From Metabacillus_B sp050107715 (GTDB lineage: Bacteria > Bacillota > Bacilli > Bacillales > Bacillaceae): a stretch of DNA of 64,000 nt. Position 1 is the stretch's first letter; the number at the start of each line of letters is the position of its first letter. A program made the translations under genes and the position numbers. Location: the NCBI RefSeq assembly GCF_050107715.1, contig NZ_JBNILN010000001.1, positions 310,001 through 374,000 on the forward strand, read 5' to 3'. A model generated the notes under the pieces. The model worked only from the letters and a program-made list of their open reading frames with translations, did not search any database and had not been told where the DNA came from. Below, piece after piece: positions 1 to 8,456 of the stretch.

Positions 1-383
1 AGGCCAACGAAGTCAGCAGCAGCATGAGCAACAGCCATGGAAACACCAAGGATTGCGTTAGCGCCCAATTTGCCTTTGTTTTCAGTTCCATCAAGCTCGA
101 TCATGATTGTGTCGATTCCAACTTGATCTGTTACGTCAAGACCGATGATTTCTTCAGCGATCACGTTGTTTACGTTCTCTACTGCTTGAAGAACGCCTTT
201 TCCAAGGTAACGGTCTTTGTCACCATCGCGCAATTCTACTGCTTCGTGCTCTCCAGTAGAAGCGCCGCTTGGAACTAGTGCGCGTCCGAATGCGCCTGAT
301 TCTGTGTATACTTCTACTTCAACAGTCGGGTTTCCGCGGGAGTCAAGGACTTCACGTGCATATACATCAACAATAGCTGGCAT
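1..383 (-). CDS. eno: Enolase, N-terminal part (runs off the left edge)
   Basis: Enolase interconverts 2-phosphoglycerate and phosphoenolpyruvate in the cytoplasm. Only the first 127 residues are present. They begin MPAIVDVYAREVLDSRGNP and include the conserved SGASTGEHEA loop (around residues 40-50), which closes over the active site, and the end of the N-terminal alpha/beta domain. The ATG at 383 follows AAAGGAG at good spacing. The gene is last in the cggR-gap-pgk-tpiA-gpmI-eno order, 117 bp after gpmI. Identification is certain from sequence; the C-terminal barrel with the metal ligands lies outside the window. Confidence 0.97.
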   Translation of the reverse strand, partial: MPAIVDVYAREVLDSRGNPTVEVEVYTESGAFGRALVPSGASTGEHEAVELRDGDKDRYLGKGVLQAVENVNNVIAEEIIGLDVTDQVGIDTIMIELDGTENKGKLGANAILGVSMAVAHAAADFVG

Positions 384-435
384 TTAATTTCTCTCCTTTG
401 AGTTAAAAAATTTTTATTTTAATTGGCTTCAGATT

Positions 436-458
436 GCAGCTGGCAGGCGTTCGCCTTC
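436..458 (-). other. Hairpin between gpmI and eno
   Basis: The gap holds an interrupted inverted repeat: AGGCG pairs with CGCCT across a two-base loop, extended by GCTG/AGC outside a mismatch. No T-run follows directly, so it is more likely an mRNA-stability or pausing element ahead of eno than a terminator. Function is inferred. Confidence 0.35.
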
Positions 459-500
459 AGCCCAATCAATCTGTGGCAGCAGCTTGTTTTAACATAGCCT

Positions 501-2030
501 TTATTTGATTAAGGATTTACCTGTCATTTCGCCCGGCTGATCCACTTCAAGCAGGTCAAGCATTGTAGGAGAAAGGTCTCCCAGGATTCCGTCTTCACGC
601 AGCTCCAATCCCTGTTTTGTTACGATAACCGGAACAGGATTCGTTGTATGAGCTGTATGAGGCTCGCCGTTTTCTGAAATCAGGACATCTGCATTCCCGT
701 GGTCTGCTGTGATAATCGCAGTGCCGCCTTTTTCAAGGATGGCATCCACTACTTTGCCTAAGCATTCATCAACGGCTTCAATCGCTTTAATCGTTGGTTC
801 CACTTTCCCTGAATGGCCGACCATATCAGGATTGGCAAAGTTCAGAATGATGGCATCCTGCTTATCGCCGTAAATTTCTTCAAGCAAAGCATCTGCTACT
901 TCGTACGCACTCATCTCAGGCTGCAGATCATATGTGGCAACCTTTGGCGAGTCGATCAGAATTCGCGTCTCCCCTTCGAACTCCTCTTCACGTCCTCCGC
1001 TCATGAAGAACGTAACGTGCGGATATTTCTCGGTTTCAGCGATCCGAAGCTGTCTTAAGTTGTTTTGTGCCAGTACTTCCCCAATTGTATTATCCAGGTT
1101 TACAGGCTTGAATGCGACAAATCCTTTAACGGTCTCACTGAAGCGAGTCAGGCTGACAAAGTGAAGATTCGCAGGTGCTTTTTCGCCGCGGTCAAATTCT
1201 CTGAAATCAGCATTCGTAAAGGTATTGGAAATTTGAATCGCACGGTCGGGACGGAAGTTGTAGAAAATGACACTGTCATTGTCCTGAATCGTTCCTACCG
1301 GTGTACCATCTTCCTTCGTCATGACAGAAGGAATCACGAATTCATCATGGATTCCGTTTTCGTAAGAGTCTTTTACAAGCTCCATTGGGTCACGGTAGTC
1401 CGGGCCCTCGCCGTAAACCATTGCACGGTACGCTTTTTCCACACGGTCCCAGCGTTTGTCGCGGTCCATGGAATAATAGCGTCCAGAAACAGTTGCAAGC
1501 TCGCCGCCATACTCTTCAAGTTTTTCCTGCAGGGCTTTGATATACTTTTCAGCTGTTTGAGGGCCGACGTCTCGTCCGTCAAGGAAGCCGTGAACGTATA
1601 CTTTTTCAACACCTTCAGATTTTGCAAGCTTCAGCAGGGCAAAGAGGTGTTCAATGTGGCTGTGAACTCCGCCGTCTGAAAGCAGGCCTGCAAGATGAAG
1701 GGCTGTGCCGTTTTTTTTCGCACTTTCCATCGCATCCAGGAAGGTTTGGTTTTTTTCAAACTCGCCTTCACGGATTGCCACGTTTACACGCGTTAAGCTT
1801 TGGTACACAATTCTTCCTGCACCGATATTCAAGTGTCCTACTTCAGAGTTCCCCATCTGGCCGTCAGGAAGGCCAACTGCTTCACCGCTGGCAGTAAGAG
1901 TTGAATGCGGGTATTGCTCCCAGTATCGGTCAAAATTCGGCTTTTTCGCCTGTGCTACAGCATTTCCTTCTGTTTCACCGCGAAGGCCGAAGCCGTCCAG
2001 GATAATCAGTGCTACGGGTTTCTTACTCAT
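501..2030 (-). CDS. gpmI: 2,3-bisphosphoglycerate-independent phosphoglycerate mutase
   Basis: The Mn-dependent mutase converts 3-phosphoglycerate to 2-phosphoglycerate. The protein has 509 residues, the usual family length. Asp12 (ILDGFG) and the phosphorylated Ser62 in GQMGNSEVGH are in place, as are the later metal-binding ADHGNAD and HTAHT motifs of the phosphatase domain. The ATG at 2030 overlaps the tpiA stop by 8 bp, which indicates translational coupling. An upstream in-frame extension exists but lies inside tpiA and lacks the family start. Mn dependence makes this type of mutase pH-sensitive in spore formers (family knowledge). Confidence 0.97.
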   Translation of the reverse strand: MSKKPVALIILDGFGLRGETEGNAVAQAKKPNFDRYWEQYPHSTLTASGEAVGLPDGQMGNSEVGHLNIGAGRIVYQSLTRVNVAIREGEFEKNQTFLDAMESAKKNGTALHLAGLLSDGGVHSHIEHLFALLKLAKSEGVEKVYVHGFLDGRDVGPQTAEKYIKALQEKLEEYGGELATVSGRYYSMDRDKRWDRVEKAYRAMVYGEGPDYRDPMELVKDSYENGIHDEFVIPSVMTKEDGTPVGTIQDNDSVIFYNFRPDRAIQISNTFTNADFREFDRGEKAPANLHFVSLTRFSETVKGFVAFKPVNLDNTIGEVLAQNNLRQLRIAETEKYPHVTFFMSGGREEEFEGETRILIDSPKVATYDLQPEMSAYEVADALLEEIYGDKQDAIILNFANPDMVGHSGKVEPTIKAIEAVDECLGKVVDAILEKGGTAIITADHGNADVLISENGEPHTAHTTNPVPVIVTKQGLELREDGILGDLSPTMLDLLEVDQPGEMTGKSLIK

Positions 2031-2784
2031 TCTTTCCACCCTCAAGCAATTGAACAAAAGATTGAGCTTCAAGGCTTGCTCCGCCGACAAGTGCGCCGTC
2101 GATATCGGATTGGGCCATGTATTCCTTAATGTTGGCAGGCTTTACGCTTCCGCCGTATTGAATGCGGACTGCATCTGCTGCCTCCTGTGAAAATTGTTCT
2201 GCTACCGCTTTGCGGATATAAGCACATACTTCGTTTGCATCCTCTGCAGAAGAAGATTTGCCTGTTCCGATTGCCCAGATTGGCTCATAGGCGATAACCG
2301 TTTGTTTAACCTGATCTTCTGAAAGACCGGAAAGTGCCGCTTTAACCTGGTTTCCAACAAGCTCGTTTGTTTTTCCGGATTCACGCTCTTCAAGCGTTTC
2401 TCCGCAGCAAACGATTGGTTTCAGGCCGTGGCTGAATGCAGCAAGAGTTTTCTTGTTTACTGTTTCATCTGTTTCTGAGAACATTTCGCGGCGCTCAGAG
2501 TGGCCAAGGATGACATACTCTACACCAAGATCTTTAAGCGCAACTGGGCTTACTTCTCCGGTAAAAGCACCATTTTCTTCGAAGTGCATGTTTTGCGCAC
2601 CGATTTTCAGATCTGTTCCCTTTGCAATCTCTACAAGACGGTCAAGGAATAGAGCCGGTGAACAGACTACCGCATCTACTTGTTCAGATGAAGGAACAAG
2701 GCTTTTTACTTCTTCAGCAAAGCTTTTCGCTTCTGCCATTGTTTTGTTCATTTTCCAGTTACCTGCAATGATCGGTTTTCTCAT
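2023..2784 (-). CDS. tpiA: Triosephosphate isomerase
   Basis: This enzyme interconverts dihydroxyacetone phosphate and glyceraldehyde 3-phosphate. The 253-residue TIM barrel starts MRKPIIAGNWKMNKT with the catalytic Lys. It carries the catalytic His in LGHSERRE, the Glu in AYEPIWAIGTGK followed by the flexible loop 6, and the phosphate-binding YGGSVKP. AAAGGA precedes the ATG. It is separated from pgk by 186 bp in which I see no gene, and it overlaps gpmI by 8 bp. Confidence 0.97.
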   Translation of the reverse strand: MRKPIIAGNWKMNKTMAEAKSFAEEVKSLVPSSEQVDAVVCSPALFLDRLVEIAKGTDLKIGAQNMHFEENGAFTGEVSPVALKDLGVEYVILGHSERREMFSETDETVNKKTLAAFSHGLKPIVCCGETLEERESGKTNELVGNQVKAALSGLSEDQVKQTVIAYEPIWAIGTGKSSSAEDANEVCAYIRKAVAEQFSQEAADAVRIQYGGSVKPANIKEYMAQSDIDGALVGGASLEAQSFVQLLEGGKNE

Positions 2785-2970
2785 AGCTAAGCCGTCCTTT
2801 CATGTTAAAAGGTCATTGGGCTGCGCACACAGCCTTTTTGCTAAAAATGAGCTGCTGATGAAGAAGACTCATTTGTGACCGGAATGATCCAGGTCATGCT
2901 TGCAGCGCTTCGCCGTTCAAGGTCACGATCCTCTTCAGGCAAAATTTGTTTCAAGGCGCTTCAGCATTTC

Positions 2971-4155
2971 TTATTTATCGTTAAGTGCCACTACTCCAGG
3001 AAGTTCTTTGCCTTCCATGAATTCAAGGGAAGCACCGCCGCCAGTTGAGATATGGTTCATTTTGTCAGCAAGACCGAACTTCTCAACTGCCGCAGCAGAG
3101 TCTCCTCCTCCAATGACCGAATATGTATCGTTTGCTTCTGCAAGAGCATCGGCCACTGCTTTCGTACCGTGGGAGAATGGTTCAAGTTCAAATACTCCAA
3201 GCGGTCCATTCCAGATCACAAGCTTTGATTTCTTGATAACGTCTGCGTAGATCTCACGGGATTTAGGTCCGCAATCAAGGCCTTCCCAATCCTCCGGAAT
3301 GTTATCAATTGACACAACTTGAGTGTTGGCATCTTTAGAGAAATCATCTCCAACAACGATGTCAACTGGCATGTAGAAGTTTACGCCGTTTGCTTTTGCT
3401 TTTTCCATGAAGGATTTAGCCAAATCCACTTTGTCTTCTTCAAGAAGGGATTTTCCTACACCGTGTCCAAGAGCTTTGATGAAAGTGTAAGCCAAGCCGC
3501 CGCCGATGATCAGGTTGTCCACCTTGTCAAGGAGGTGATCAATGACACCGATTTTGTCTTTTACTTTCGCACCGCCGATGATTGCCGTGAAAGGGCGCTC
3601 CGGGTTAGAAAGTGCTTTTCCGAGAACATCCAGTTCTTTTTCCATAAGGAAACCGGATACTGCCGGAAGGTGCTCTGCAATTCCTGCTGTTGATGCATGT
3701 GCGCGGTGTGCTGCACCAAATGCATCATTTACATACACATCTGCAAGGTCTGCGAACGCTTTTGCCAGCTCAGAATCATTTTTCTCTTCGCCAGGGTAAA
3801 AACGCACGTTTTCTAGAAGAAGCACATCGCCGTTATCAAGCTTTGCAATTTCTTCTTTCACGCTGTCGCCATGAGCTTCATCTGTTTTTACTACGTTTTT
3901 GCCAAGAAGCTCCTGAAGACGCTCTGCAACCGCATTTAGACGAAGTTCTTCCACAACCTGGCCTTTAGGACGTCCAAGGTGGCTTGCAAGCAAAACTTTT
4001 GCTCCCTGCTCAACCATGTACTGGATTGTCGGCAATGCCGCACGGATGCGCGTATCATCTGTCACTTTGCCTTCTTCCATCGGAACATTGAAGTCAACGC
4101 GGCAGAATACAACCTTACCTTGAATCTCGATGTCTTTTAAAGATTTTTTGTTCAT
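2971..4155 (-). CDS. pgk: Phosphoglycerate kinase
   Basis: This enzyme makes ATP from 1,3-bisphosphoglycerate. The protein is 394 residues and begins MNKKSLKDIEIQGK. It shows the substrate-binding RVDFNVP, the SHLGRPKG motif, and the C-terminal nucleotide-binding IGGGDSAAAVEKFG with the hinge sequence STGGGAS. The start at 4155 has an ideal AAGGAGG; the reading frame continues 11 codons upstream without a second ribosome binding site. It follows gap across a hairpin and leads the pgk-tpiA-gpmI-eno part of the operon. Confidence 0.97.
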   Translation of the reverse strand: MNKKSLKDIEIQGKVVFCRVDFNVPMEEGKVTDDTRIRAALPTIQYMVEQGAKVLLASHLGRPKGQVVEELRLNAVAERLQELLGKNVVKTDEAHGDSVKEEIAKLDNGDVLLLENVRFYPGEEKNDSELAKAFADLADVYVNDAFGAAHRAHASTAGIAEHLPAVSGFLMEKELDVLGKALSNPERPFTAIIGGAKVKDKIGVIDHLLDKVDNLIIGGGLAYTFIKALGHGVGKSLLEEDKVDLAKSFMEKAKANGVNFYMPVDIVVGDDFSKDANTQVVSIDNIPEDWEGLDCGPKSREIYADVIKKSKLVIWNGPLGVFELEPFSHGTKAVADALAEANDTYSVIGGGDSAAAVEKFGLADKMNHISTGGGASLEFMEGKELPGVVALNDK

Positions 4156-4190
4156 TTCAAAGGCCTCCTTCTTACGGATAAAAACCATAG

Positions 4191-4231
4191 AAAAAGGGAG
4201 GGGGAATTGCTGTAAATCCCCTTCCCCTTTT
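4191..4231 (-). terminator. Hairpin between gap and pgk, likely partial terminator
   Basis: On the minus strand an imperfect inverted repeat (AAAAGGGGAAGGGGAT with ATTCCCCCTCCCTTTT) ends in a T-run. In B. subtilis much gapA message stops before pgk while some reads through; this structure fits that pattern. Attenuation here is inferred. Confidence 0.6.
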
Positions 4232-4288
4232 CGGTTTCATTATATCGTTTCTTCTTCGGTTCGTCCAAACGTAACCGAATCGCGTTTA

Positions 4289-5296
4289 TTAAAGTCCTTT
4301 AGAAGCGATGTAGTCAACAAGGTCAACTACACGGTTTGAGTAGCCGCTCTCGTTATCGTACCAAGAGATTACTTTAACCATGCTGCCTTCCATAACCATA
4401 GTGGAAAGAGCGTCTACAGTAGAAGAGTTGATGTTTCCGTTGTAATCTCCGGATACCAATGGCTCTTCGCTGTAGCCAAGAATTCCTTTAAGATCGCCTT
4501 CAGCTGCTTCTTTAAGAGCTGTGTTTACTTCGTCAGCTGTTACTTCTTTATCAAGCTCGGCAACAAGGTCAACCAGGGAAACGTTAGGAGTTGGAACACG
4601 CATTGCTCCTCCGTTTAGTTTGCCTTTAAGCTCAGGAAGTACAAGGGAAACAGCTTTAGCAGCACCCGTTGTAGTAGGGATGATGTTTTCAGCAGCTGCA
4701 CGCGCGCGACGGTAGTCTTTGTGCGGAAGATCAAGGATCTGCTGATCATTAGTGTAAGAGTGAACCGTTGTCATCATACCGCGTTTGATGCCGAACTTGT
4801 CGTTCAATACTTTCGCGAATGGTGCAAGGCAGTTCGTTGTGCAAGATGCATTAGAGATGACATCGTGGCTTGCAGCGTCATATTTGTCATGGTTAACACC
4901 CATAACGATTGTAATATCTTCGTCTGTTGCAGGTGCAGAGATGATTACTTTTTTAGCGCCAGCTTCGATATGTTTCGCAGCGTCAGCACGCTTTGTGAAG
5001 AAACCAGTTGATTCAACAACTACTTCTACTCCGCGGTCGCCCCAAGCAAGTTTAGCAGGGTCGCGCTCTGCCGTTACCTGGATAGTTTTTCCGTCCACGA
5101 TCAGGTTGTTGCCGTCTACAGATACTTCTGCGTCAAGCTTGCCGTGTACAGAGTCATATTTTAGTAGGTGAGCAAGCATGTTTGCGTCAGTTAGATCGTT
5201 TACTGCTACTACCTCTACGTTTGAATTTTTCAAAGCTGCGCGGAAAACGTTACGTCCGATACGTCCGAAACCGTTAATACCAATTTTAGTTGCCAT
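4289..5296 (-). CDS. gap: Glyceraldehyde-3-phosphate dehydrogenase, glycolytic
   Basis: This enzyme oxidises glyceraldehyde 3-phosphate to 1,3-bisphosphoglycerate with NAD. The protein is 335 residues. The N-terminal Rossmann motif INGFGRIGR is present, as are the catalytic Cys in SNASCTTNCLAP, the HSYTNDQ segment and the C-terminal WYDNESGYSNR. Its place directly behind cggR marks it as the glycolytic GapA type rather than the gluconeogenic GapB. AGGAGG precedes the ATG. Expression should follow CggR and glycolytic flux. Confidence 0.97.
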   Translation of the reverse strand: MATKIGINGFGRIGRNVFRAALKNSNVEVVAVNDLTDANMLAHLLKYDSVHGKLDAEVSVDGNNLIVDGKTIQVTAERDPAKLAWGDRGVEVVVESTGFFTKRADAAKHIEAGAKKVIISAPATDEDITIVMGVNHDKYDAASHDVISNASCTTNCLAPFAKVLNDKFGIKRGMMTTVHSYTNDQQILDLPHKDYRRARAAAENIIPTTTGAAKAVSLVLPELKGKLNGGAMRVPTPNVSLVDLVAELDKEVTADEVNTALKEAAEGDLKGILGYSEEPLVSGDYNGNINSSTVDALSTMVMEGSMVKVISWYDNESGYSNRVVDLVDYIASKGL

Positions 5297-5321
5297 GAAT
5301 GTTTCCTCCTTTTAAAGTGAG

Positions 5322-5354
5322 AAATATTTTTATATTTAGGGATGATTAATCCCT
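5322..5354 (-). promoter_or_regulatory. Stem-loops at the cggR-gap junction
   Basis: A hairpin AGGGAT/ATCCCT (5338-5354) overlaps the cggR stop codon, and an A/T-only hairpin AAATAT/ATATTT follows at 5322-5337. B. subtilis cggR-gapA mRNA is cleaved near this point and a stem-loop then protects gapA mRNA. The same role is inferred here. Confidence 0.45.
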
Positions 5355-6362
5355 TAATAACTCTTTTGCTGCGCCCTCATCCGTTACAAGGATGGAATCA
5401 AGCGACTGTTTCATATAGGCGTGGATGGCTTTAGCTTTTGAAGATCCGCCTGCGACTGCTATGACGTGCTTAAGATGGACGAGGTCATCCAGCTGAATCC
5501 CTACTGTATGAACCTTGTGAACCACTTTCCCCGTTTCATCAAAATAATAGCCGAATGCTTCCGCGACTGCCCTTCCATGTTCAATTTTCCCCATGTCAAA
5601 AGCAGCAGTTTTCCGCCTTTCTGCCATTGTCATAGCATCTCCTATTCCGTGTACGACCATACTGGAAGACTTGATGATTTTCAAAAGTTCTTTAATTGAA
5701 GGTTCTTCTATTAAAGATTGCCAAGCTTCAGCGCTTAACTGGTCGGGAACATGAAGAAGCCGGTAATTTCCCATTGCGCGCTCCGCCATTTTCGCGCAAA
5801 TCGTATTGGCCTGATTTTCCACATTTTCACCCAGTCCCCCTCTTGCAGGAACGAAAAGCAAATCGCGGTTTGAATCAGGGGTCATCATCTCTGCTACTGC
5901 AGCAAGGGTTGTTCCACCCGTAACAGCGACGATATGATCTCCGGAAAGACGTTCTTTTATGCAGGTGACACATGCGCGCCCCATTTCTTTCTTTACCCAG
6001 GACGAATGGTCACTGTCCCCGGATACGATAATGACTTTCTTGAGATTAAGCTTCTCTCTAAGTTTATTTTCCATTAGAGTGAGGCCTAAAACATCTTTCA
6101 TCATCTCTTCCAGAGCTTTTAAAAGCACTTTTCCGTCTTCTGTCAGCGTCATGCCTGAAGTTTCGACCGCAATCAGATTTTGGTCTTTTAGAAACTGAAC
6201 CTCTGCCCGCAATACGCGCTCAGTGATGCCAAGGCTTATGGATAGGCTTCTGCGTCCAATGGGCTGCATAAGTCGTATGTACTGCAAAATCTGATACCTT
6301 TTTTGCATCGCGCTAAGCAGGTCAGGAACTAGTTTCTTCTGTACCTCTATCATTTCTCTCAT
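5346..6362 (-). CDS. cggR: Central glycolytic genes regulator
   Basis: CggR is a SorC/DeoR-type repressor of the gap operon, released by fructose-1,6-bisphosphate. The 338-residue protein starts MREMIEVQKKLVPDLLSAMQKR. It has a helix-turn-helix (IGRRSLSISLGITERVLRAE, about residues 35-55) and a large sugar-phosphate-binding domain with VTGGTT, VPARGGLG and VAGGSSKAKAI. The frame is open 18 codons further upstream, but that stretch is the operator DNA. The ATG at 6362 has AAAGGA at good spacing and matches the length of the B. subtilis protein, so I chose it. Confidence 0.95.
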   Translation of the reverse strand: MREMIEVQKKLVPDLLSAMQKRYQILQYIRLMQPIGRRSLSISLGITERVLRAEVQFLKDQNLIAVETSGMTLTEDGKVLLKALEEMMKDVLGLTLMENKLREKLNLKKVIIVSGDSDHSSWVKKEMGRACVTCIKERLSGDHIVAVTGGTTLAAVAEMMTPDSNRDLLFVPARGGLGENVENQANTICAKMAERAMGNYRLLHVPDQLSAEAWQSLIEEPSIKELLKIIKSSSMVVHGIGDAMTMAERRKTAAFDMGKIEHGRAVAEAFGYYFDETGKVVHKVHTVGIQLDDLVHLKHVIAVAGGSSKAKAIHAYMKQSLDSILVTDEGAAKELLRD

Positions 6363-6391
6363 TTTTGCGATCCTTTCAAACGTGTCATCGG

Positions 6392-6427
6392 GACTTTTTG
6401 CGTCCCTATGAGACATATTATGTCCCG
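6392..6427 (-). promoter_or_regulatory. CggR operator
   Basis: On the minus strand CGGGAC-N6-TGTC is followed after four bases by AGGGAC-N6-AGTC. This closely matches the known B. subtilis CggR operator (two tandem CGGGAC-N6-TGTC sites). It lies just downstream of the predicted transcription start and upstream of cggR. Confidence 0.85.
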
Positions 6428-6461
6428 CTTACTCAAAAAAAATATCCCTGCTGCAATTTTT

Positions 6462-6490
6462 ATTTTAACAGGGGGATAAAGTTTATTCAA
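6462..6490 (-). promoter_or_regulatory. Sigma-A promoter of the cggR-gap operon
   Basis: TTGAAT (6485-6490) and TAAAAT (6462-6467) are 17 bp apart, with a start expected near 6455. The -35 box overlaps the end of the upstream redox gene. Confidence 0.75.
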
Positions 6491-6734
6491 TGCTAACGTG
6501 TTCATGTATCCGCTTACTTAAAAAATCTTTTTTAATCCTGCCATACGCCAGCTCGATTCCACTGTATTCGATTACCGGAATCATCAATCCGTACTTTTCG
6601 GTTAATCCATCATCACTGCCTATATCGATAACGGTAAAAGAGAGGTCCCACTCGTTTTTCATTTCATTTAACAGGGCTGCCGCTTCCTCACATAAATGGC
6701 AGCCCTTTTTGGAATAAAGAATTAAGTCAATCAT
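6483..6734 (-). CDS. Glutaredoxin-family thiol-disulfide protein
   Basis: This small 83-residue protein begins MIDLILYSKKGCHLCEEAA. It has a CxxC motif (Cys12, Cys15), a thioredoxin-like beta-alpha-beta start and a cis-proline-type MIPVIEYSG segment, as in the glutaredoxin-like DUF836 family. The ATG overlaps the sigL stop by 8 bp (ATGATTGA) and has GGAGG inside sigL, so the two are translated together. The redox partner is unknown. A longer in-frame extension would lie inside sigL and is unlikely. Confidence 0.8.
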   Translation of the reverse strand: MIDLILYSKKGCHLCEEAAALLNEMKNEWDLSFTVIDIGSDDGLTEKYGLMIPVIEYSGIELAYGRIKKDFLSKRIHEHVSIE

Positions 6735-8061
6735 TGCCTGCCTCCGTATAGCGTCTGCGTCTTGATGAAGATGGGATTTTAAGCTGATCCCTGTATTTTG
6801 CCACCGTTCTTCTTGATAGTTTAAGATCATGCCTTTCGAGCAGGACTGCTGCAATCATCTGGTCCGAAAGCGGTGAAGTTTTATCTTCATCCCTGACTAG
6901 GCGGGCCAGCATTTCTTTTGCTCCGGCTGCAGACTGCCCGGCCTCATTTTCAGAGCTGATTTTGTTCGTCAGGAACGACTTCATTTCAAGCGTTCCAAAC
7001 GGTGTCTGAACATATTTTCCCCTCAGCGTTCTGCTGACTGTCGATTCATGAATGCCACAAGCTTCTGATAGATCGCTCAGCGTAAGCGGTTTAAGCGTTT
7101 CCTGCTTTCCGGTTCGAAAAAAACGATGCTGGACAGCAAGAATTTCTTTCATGACTTTAACCATCGTTTCTTTTCTCTGATCTATCGTTTTCACCAGCCA
7201 TATGCACTGCTGCTGTTTTTCGGTGAGGTATTTTTTCAGCTCTCTTTCTTCTGAAGATCCCTTTAATTTCTTGTATACGGGACTGATGCCGATTTCCGGA
7301 AGGGCTTCATCATTACAGCCGGCCTCCCAGCTGCCCTCGGAACATTTCACCACAAGATCAGGGATTACATAAGACGTTTGGTTCCCCCCATATACACTGC
7401 CCGGCTTCGGATTAAGCGTCTGAATAAAGTCATATACCTCCTGAATATCTTCCAATCTGCAATTTGCCAATTTAGCAGCGGTCTTCCAGGAACGTTCTGC
7501 AAACAGCATAAAATGGTCCCGGATTACGTTGATTGCAAGCTCCGGTCTCTCTTTTATCCGCTCTATCTGCAGAAGCAGACATTCCTGCAGGGTCCTTGCC
7601 CCGACACCTGCAGGCTCTAAGCTCTGCAGGGCCAGCAGACTGCACTGAGCTTCAGAGACGGAAAGACCTGCTCCGCCCAGCAGCACCACGGCATCCTTCG
7701 TTAAGTAACCGTTTTCATCAAGCTGTTCAATTAAAAGGCGCGCACCTGCCAAAACACTTCCGGACGCTTTGGTCATTCTCAGCTGACTGTGAAGGTGATC
7801 TGCCAGACTGGCGGAACGGTCATGGACCAGCTCAATCAAGTTGGCAGCCCCGCTTTTTCCCTGAGGATTTTTTTTATGATAAAATACACTCAACTCTGAG
7901 TTCTCTTTTATTTCAATTAACGGATTATCAAGAGCCAGCTCCTGAATATATTGCATGAGCTCAGCGGAACTGTATTGAAGAAGGGTGATGGCTTGTTTCA
8001 GCTCCTGTGATAAATGCAGCTTCAGTGATTGCTCCTGTGATAGACCTGCTCCGATTTTCAT
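6727..8061 (-). CDS. sigL: RNA polymerase sigma-54 factor
   Basis: Sigma-54 directs RNA polymerase to -24/-12 promoters, in Bacillus for fructose polymer, arginine and acetoin use (family knowledge). The protein is 444 residues. It has the N-terminal activator-interacting region with repeated Gln and Leu (LSQELKQAITLLQYS), the core-binding domain, the helix-turn-helix (LSDLSEACGIHESTVSRTLRG) and the diagnostic RpoN box (RRTVAKYRDQLKIPSSSRRR) near the C terminus. The ATG at 8061 follows GGAGAGGGGG. yvfG lies divergently upstream, as in B. subtilis. Confidence 0.96.
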   Translation of the reverse strand: MKIGAGLSQEQSLKLHLSQELKQAITLLQYSSAELMQYIQELALDNPLIEIKENSELSVFYHKKNPQGKSGAANLIELVHDRSASLADHLHSQLRMTKASGSVLAGARLLIEQLDENGYLTKDAVVLLGGAGLSVSEAQCSLLALQSLEPAGVGARTLQECLLLQIERIKERPELAINVIRDHFMLFAERSWKTAAKLANCRLEDIQEVYDFIQTLNPKPGSVYGGNQTSYVIPDLVVKCSEGSWEAGCNDEALPEIGISPVYKKLKGSSEERELKKYLTEKQQQCIWLVKTIDQRKETMVKVMKEILAVQHRFFRTGKQETLKPLTLSDLSEACGIHESTVSRTLRGKYVQTPFGTLEMKSFLTNKISSENEAGQSAAGAKEMLARLVRDEDKTSPLSDQMIAAVLLERHDLKLSRRTVAKYRDQLKIPSSSRRRRYTEAGND

Positions 8062-8186
8062 AATTGCACCCCCTCTCCACATTTTACATGAAGACGGCTC
8101 GTTTTAGGAGAGAAAATAAAAGCATGCATCCGGTAAAAATATCCGCTGTATGAACCCATCCCAAGCAGGTGAAAGGAGGACCCTTT

Positions 8187-8408
8187 ATGAGTGATTTATT
8201 TTCCATCCCCTATTTTGAACAAAATTTCAGACAGCACGCAGATCTGAATCAGGGCAAAATGGGGAAGACAGATGCCATGAACAGCTATTACCGTTCCGTT
8301 GTCTCCACCCTTGTCCAGGATCAGCTGACTAAAAATGCGGAAGTGCTCAAACGAATTCAGCATTTGGATGAAGCATATAATAACGTGAAATCCGAGCAGA
8401 GAAAGTAG
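8187..8408 (+). CDS. yvfG: YvfG family small protein
   Basis: This 73-residue cytoplasmic protein of unknown function begins MSDLFSIPYFEQN and contains MNSYYRSVVSTLVQDQLTKN, nearly identical to B. subtilis YvfG. It looks largely alpha-helical. AAAGGAGG precedes the ATG at 8187; a GTG 18 bp further upstream would place the ribosome binding site inside the gene and is rejected. It is divergent from sigL, the same pairing as in B. subtilis. Confidence 0.9.
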   Translation: MSDLFSIPYFEQNFRQHADLNQGKMGKTDAMNSYYRSVVSTLVQDQLTKNAEVLKRIQHLDEAYNNVKSEQRK

Positions 8409-8441
8409 CAATTTTTGCCTCTTCCTTTTTCAATCAAGATC

Positions 8442-8450
8442 TGGTACAAT
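8442..8450 (+). promoter_or_regulatory. Extended -10 promoter for the candidate RNA
   Basis: TGGTACAAT is an extended -10 element (TGn plus TACAAT) with no good -35 box. It lies just after yvfG and would start transcription near 8457. Confidence 0.5.
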
Positions 8451-8456
8451 CCTGTA

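Noticed and set aside
1065..1679. 204-codon plus-strand frame inside gpmI
   Set aside because: It is the complement of a clearly conserved glycolytic gene; similar antisense frames occur under most genes here and none has supporting signals.
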